From contig CAKKTI010000033.1 in NCBI GenBank assembly GCA_920105805.1, positions 1 to 64,000 on the forward strand: 64,000 nt of DNA. The letters are read 5' to 3'. A program made the position numbers and the translations under genes. Every line of letters starts with the position of its first letter. The stretch's first letter is position 1. Positions 60,299 through 64,000 of the stretch are shown here, piece by piece. Source of the stretch: Condylostoma magnum (lineage: Eukaryota; Ciliophora; Heterotrichea; Heterotrichida; Condylostomatidae). The notes under the pieces were generated by a model. That model made no database searches. It worked only from the letters and a program-made list of their open reading frames with translations, and was not told the origin of the DNA.

Positions 60299-61837
60299 AT
60301 GGTAAAGTAGAGCCTAATAATGCATATAGGAGAATCGTAATATGACATACTAAAACAAGTAGCATAGGAGCTGGGGTGGAAAGTAACTAAAAAGGACACA
60401 GACTACGATCTATTATGACTAGATACAGGAGTAACTCCTGAAATATTGTCTTAATTAAAACTGTATTAAAGAATCAACCATTTTCCAGGTATGTCCATCA
60501 TTGCACGAAAAGATTACCTAGCTAATTCTTTAAACCTTTTCTAATAAAAGTACCCAAATGATTTTAAATTCTACCCCAAAACCTGGGTGCTCCCTAGAAA
60601 TTTTAACAGTTTAAAATAGTAATTTAACAGAAAAAGAGCAAAAACTTTTATTGTTAAACCGGAAGCATCTTGCCAGGGACGAGGGATTTTTCTAACAAGA
60701 CATTTAGAAAACATTCCGGAAAGATGTGTGGTATAAAGATACATGTTCAAGCCTTATTTGATTGATAATTTAAAATTTGACTTAAGAATTTATGTACTAG
60801 TGACTGGATGCGACCCTCTTCGCATTTTCTTATATAAGGAAGGACTGGCTAGATTTGCTACTGAAGCATACCAACCTCCTCTACCTGGGAATCTATAAGA
60901 TGTGTGCTGCCATTTAACCAATTATGCAATTAATAAAAACAATCCTAATTTTGTATTCAACGAAAATGCTGATTCCACGAATGTTGGACATAAAAGAAGC
61001 ATTAGTTCAGTTATGGATTAGTTAGAGTAGCAAGGTGTGGATATAGATTAGCTGTGGGAAAAGATGAAGGATATTATTATAAAAACATTGATTGTAGCTT
61101 AGCCGAATTTGTCACATATATACAGATCTTGCTAGGCAAACGACATATCCAATGCGTTATGCTTCGAAATACTAGGATTTGATATTATCCTAGATCACAG
61201 GGCAAGGCCTGTGCTATTGGAAGTTAATCACTCTCCTAGTTTTACAACTGATACTCCTTTTGATTTGTCTATAAAGCTAGGAGTCATAAAGGATGCTATG
61301 AGCTTAATTGATATTAGTAAAAATAATAGGAAAAAGTTTCAAGCTTAGTTGATAGGGAGAAACAGGACGAAGGATTATAGAGAGATTAGGGAAAATTAAA
61401 GACTACAAGAAATTCAACGAAGGAATCTTACAGATCTTCTGCATAAAGGAGGATATGAGAGAATTTTCCCTGTTGATGGTAATGCTCAGTATAATAATTT
61501 AGTGAAAAACGCTAAAAGTGTCTGGTAAAATTAAACCGTAAGCAGACAAAGCACTTTGAAATAAGAAGAGCCAAATAGGAATAAATCAGTCTCTAGGCCT
61601 AGAAAGAGAATTTCTGTTGATAGGATTTAGAAAATTTCTGCTTTACCGTTATTGTAAAAGAATCATTAAGAAATGTAGAATAGATCTTTTTAGATTAAGA
61701 GAAGATCAAGCCCTGTTAAAATTGAAAATTCTTAATTTAGTGGAATTTATCTATAGCCAAAGGTGTTTTCTTTAGCCATTCCTAATCCTAGAAACGCTCG
61801 GTAACTAAATTAAGCCCTGTAAAGCTACATAAGATAA
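60299..61837 (+). CDS. Tubulin tyrosine ligase-like polyglutamylase (TTLL)
   Basis: About 512 residues. ATP-grasp motifs in order: [84 protein letters not shown], and [20 protein letters not shown] with [15 protein letters not shown]. The NHSPSF block is typical of the TTLL4/6/13 group, which adds glutamate side chains to tubulin in cilia. A basic, Ser-rich tail of 130 residues may bind microtubules. W at DLLWLDTG is TGA. Several TAA/TAG codons end the gene (61835-61858), so the exact stop is uncertain. Confidence 0.93.
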
Positions 61838-61906
61838 CTTAGCTAATCATTAATATAGTGTTTTATATTCATATCGGCTTAAAATTATTATAAGATGGAA
61901 AATTAG

Positions 61907-62128
61907 ATGATTGAGGTAGTATGTAATGATAGAATGGGTAGGAAAGTGAGAGTTAAATGCATGCTTTAAGACACTATTGGAGATTTAAAGCTATTGTTAT
62001 CAGCACATATTGGAACTAGAGCGGATAGGATTAGACTTTAAAAGGCAAATGTTATTTTTAGAGATCATATTACACTTGATGATTATGAAATCTCTGATGG
62101 AATGGGGCTGGAAGTATATTATAATTAG
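61907..62128 (+). CDS. UBL5: Ubiquitin-like protein 5 (Hub1/UBL5)
   Basis: 73 residues, the same length as human UBL5. It starts MIEVVCNDRMGRKVRVKC, continues DTIGDLKLLLSAHIGTRADR and DHITLDDYEISDGMGLEVYY, and ends YYN, then TAG 62126-62128. UBL5 binds spliceosomal proteins non-covalently. An upstream in-frame ATG (61895) would add MENQ, with Q as TAG. The conserved C-terminus places the stop at this TAG; the frame has no TGA until inside the next gene about 400 bases on. This is the cleanest case in the window for TAG acting as stop. Confidence 0.95.
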
Positions 62129-62435
62129 TTAAATGTTAAGTATGTAGATTGGAGTTTATAGCAACTTATATTAAACTGTTTATATTGTTAATAAAGGTAG
62201 ATTATAATTTACCTAAGTTTTAGTGCTTATATATTACATAAAGTACTATTTCTGTATAATTATAATAATCAACCAAACTGGATGATTTAACATGTTAAAA
62301 TACTTTTAAGATAGCTAATTACCAATTAGACTCCTAATTTATTTCTAAAAACATTCATTTAATTCTTTATTCACACTTAAATCATATATTATTCATCATT
62401 TTTACATTCACTCAATAGCACACACTATTATAAAA
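62129..62435. other. AT-rich intergenic spacer
   Basis: About 307 bases with no ORF of protein-like composition and no RNA gene recognised. It holds the UBL5 3' end and the promoter of the phosphatase gene. Confidence 0.5.
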
Positions 62436-63839
62436 ATGAATCCTAGAATACAATCCCGCCCCCTTCGTTATTTCTCCTCCAAAGATGGAAACGTAGCGGC
62501 TAAATCAAAAAAGCTCTTTATATAAGTTGTTGAAGAAGAGGATTAAGACCAAGAAATGAATGGATTTTTACAATACGGTAAAAACTCTCCATCAAATATG
62601 AGATAAACCCTTAATTACCCTCCTCCTAAAATGCAAACAGCTCCTAATAAACAGCTATTCAACGATTCAAACTCTCCTAAATCAAAATCAGCAAACAATA
62701 CTCCTAAGGCCTTAAAAGCTAGAGAATTTGTATTTGATAATAATTAAGCTCCAAGAAGTAAAATTACACCAGGAAATCGCTAGACTACATAAAAGCCCTT
62801 AAGCCCAAGAACATCTAAACTAGCAGTAACTTCATCCATCAACAACGTCCCTTCATGCCAACCATATGTATTTAAAGTAAACAACATAATGCAATCTAAA
62901 GGCCGACCTAAGCCTAAAACACCTACAGTCTCCAAGAAACATGAAGATCATAGAAAAACTCCATAAGCCAGAAGTATAATAAATTCACAGTCTACTAAAA
63001 GCCTGACTCCTAAACAGTCTAATTTACAACAACCCTAAAACAACTAACTTAAGCAAGTAATTACCCAAGTACAGAGCCATGTTCCCCTAACAAAGTAAAA
63101 CTTGACTCCTGAAGAGGCACAGGCCAGATCTGATGTACTATACAAAGAACATCTTTTTTAAACCTTCCAAGCCCTGAGATTTGTTAAAAACCTTCCTCCA
63201 CCTAACCTCGAACAGCTGAGACTCAAGAGAAAATATCTTCCCAAAAGGCCAGGATACGAGAACTTAAAAACTTTAGTATTGGATCTAGATGAGACCTTAG
63301 TACACTGCAGCGATGATCTTTCAAATAACCCCGATGTAATTTTACCTATAAAGTTTCCTACTGGGGAGATAATACAGGCTGGAATGAACATAAGACCTCA
63401 TGCTTTAGAGTGTCTTAAAGCAGCTAATGATAATTTTGAAGTAATCATTTTCACAGCGTCACATTAATGCTATGCAGATGTTGTTCTAGATTATATCGAC
63501 CCTAATAACTAGTATATTCATCACAGGTTATATAGAGACAGTTGTGTGTAAGTTGAAGGTGTGTTTGTTAAGGATTTAAGGGTGCTAGTTGGAAGAAGGC
63601 TAAAAGATGTAGTTATTGTGGATAATGCTGCATATAGCTTCGGGTATTAAATAGACAATGGTATCCCGATTATCTCTTGGCATGATAACTATTACGATAT
63701 GGAGTTGTTTAACTTAATTGATTATTTAAAAGGGTTGAGTACTGTGGAAGATATAAGGGAAGTTAATAGAAAGACGTTCCAATTACGGACCTTTTATGAG
63801 GATTATATAAATGAGTATATTAGAGGTAATAAAAGGTGA
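62436..63839 (+). CDS. FCP1/SCP-like (HAD-family) protein phosphatase
   Basis: 467 residues. The first 250 are disordered and Ser/Pro/Lys/Gln-rich. The catalytic domain begins TLVLDLDETLVHCSDD, the DxDxT motif with the nucleophilic aspartate. FTASHQCYADVVLDYIDP follows (Q = TAA at a near-invariant position), then YRDSCVQVEGVFVKDLRVL, DVVIVDNAAYSFGYQIDNG and IPIISWHDNYYDMELFNLI. It is close to CTD small phosphatases and Dullard. Substrates may be the RNA polymerase II tail or other Ser-phosphoproteins; which cannot be told. Stop TGA 63837-63839 after YIRGNKR is at the usual family end. Confidence 0.95.
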
Positions 63840-63844
63840 AGTTT

Positions 63845-64000
63845 TTATCTAAATTTAGGAATTGATTCCATTACTCTATCATTCCTTCTTATCAAATTAT
63901 CACATTTTATTCGCCAAACCTGAGAGTTTCCTAAGTACTTGCGGACTAGGATCGGATAGTTGATGTCTTCATTGTTTGAGTCGTCCATTCAAGGGTTTTA
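63845..64000 (-). CDS. Possible partial gene at right edge
   Basis: A minus-strand frame reads DDSNNEDINYPILVRKYLGN and SQVWRIKCDNLIRRND before TAA 63845-63847, convergent with the phosphatase and only six bases from its stop. It contains an ATG at 63986-63988 and is open to the edge. It is probably the C-terminus of a gene lying mostly outside the window; family unknown. Confidence 0.4.

Overview
The window is nuclear DNA of a ciliate with a reassigned genetic code, most like the heterotrich Condylostoma (NCBI table 28). TAA and TAG lie inside conserved glutamine positions: the kinesin P-loop YGQTGSGKT, QGFGNVG of glutamate dehydrogenase, and FTASHQCYAD of the FCP1-type phosphatase. TGA lies at invariant tryptophans: DVWSLG and HPWF of a calcium-dependent kinase, CLRQWI of a RING-CH finger, and the ends of WD40 blades. 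Yet all three codons also end genes. TGA ends nucleoside diphosphate kinase and the phosphatase, TAG ends UBL5 exactly at the family's C-terminus, and TAA ends SKP1. Karyorelicts (table 27, only TGA as stop) fit less well, because the UBL5 frame holds no TGA for about 400 bases beyond its natural end. Reading TAA/TAG as Q and TGA as W gives long, almost intron-free genes; with the standard code only shards are visible.

Layout, left to right. 1-656: a divergent pair, a basic Ser-rich protein and a TMEM134-like membrane protein. 686-9851, minus strand: six genes in a row with tiny gaps (VPS26, a DHHC palmitoyltransferase, KXD1, an unknown protein, CSN8, a four-domain calcium channel). 10222-27456, minus: one 5,744-residue ORF with about 15-16 LamG-like/Cys-linker modules, then a REJ/PKD-like region and membrane helices. 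28354-34372: a WD40 protein, NDP kinase, a SHIPPO-like protein, an unknown basic protein and mitochondrial glutamate dehydrogenase. 34634-39840: kinesin-13, a CDPK, and an M1 aminopeptidase C-terminal domain lacking the catalytic part.

39953-47670, plus strand: six tightly packed genes (two unknowns, a SAP-domain mitochondrial protein, an FHA/RING-CH protein, an acylated small protein and a coiled-coil protein), then a nucleoside hydrolase on minus. 48834-54146 is AT-rich and poor in genes. It holds a decayed copy of the WD40 gene, small doubtful ORFs and a RING-finger gene. 54147-63839, plus: a WD40-ankyrin-TRP channel fusion, a MORN protein, a zinc-finger coiled-coil protein, SKP1, a tubulin-tyrosine-ligase-like enzyme, UBL5 and the phosphatase.

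Many genes concern cilia, membrane traffic and calcium signalling, which suits a ciliate. The two most notable general features are the double-duty stop codons, with glutamine written as CAA/CAG near gene ends, and co-directional neighbours only 1-20 bases apart. No tRNA, rRNA, telomere, CRISPR array or intact mobile element was recognised. All stop assignments are inferences. Where several TAA/TAG codons stand in a row the exact one is uncertain by a few codons.
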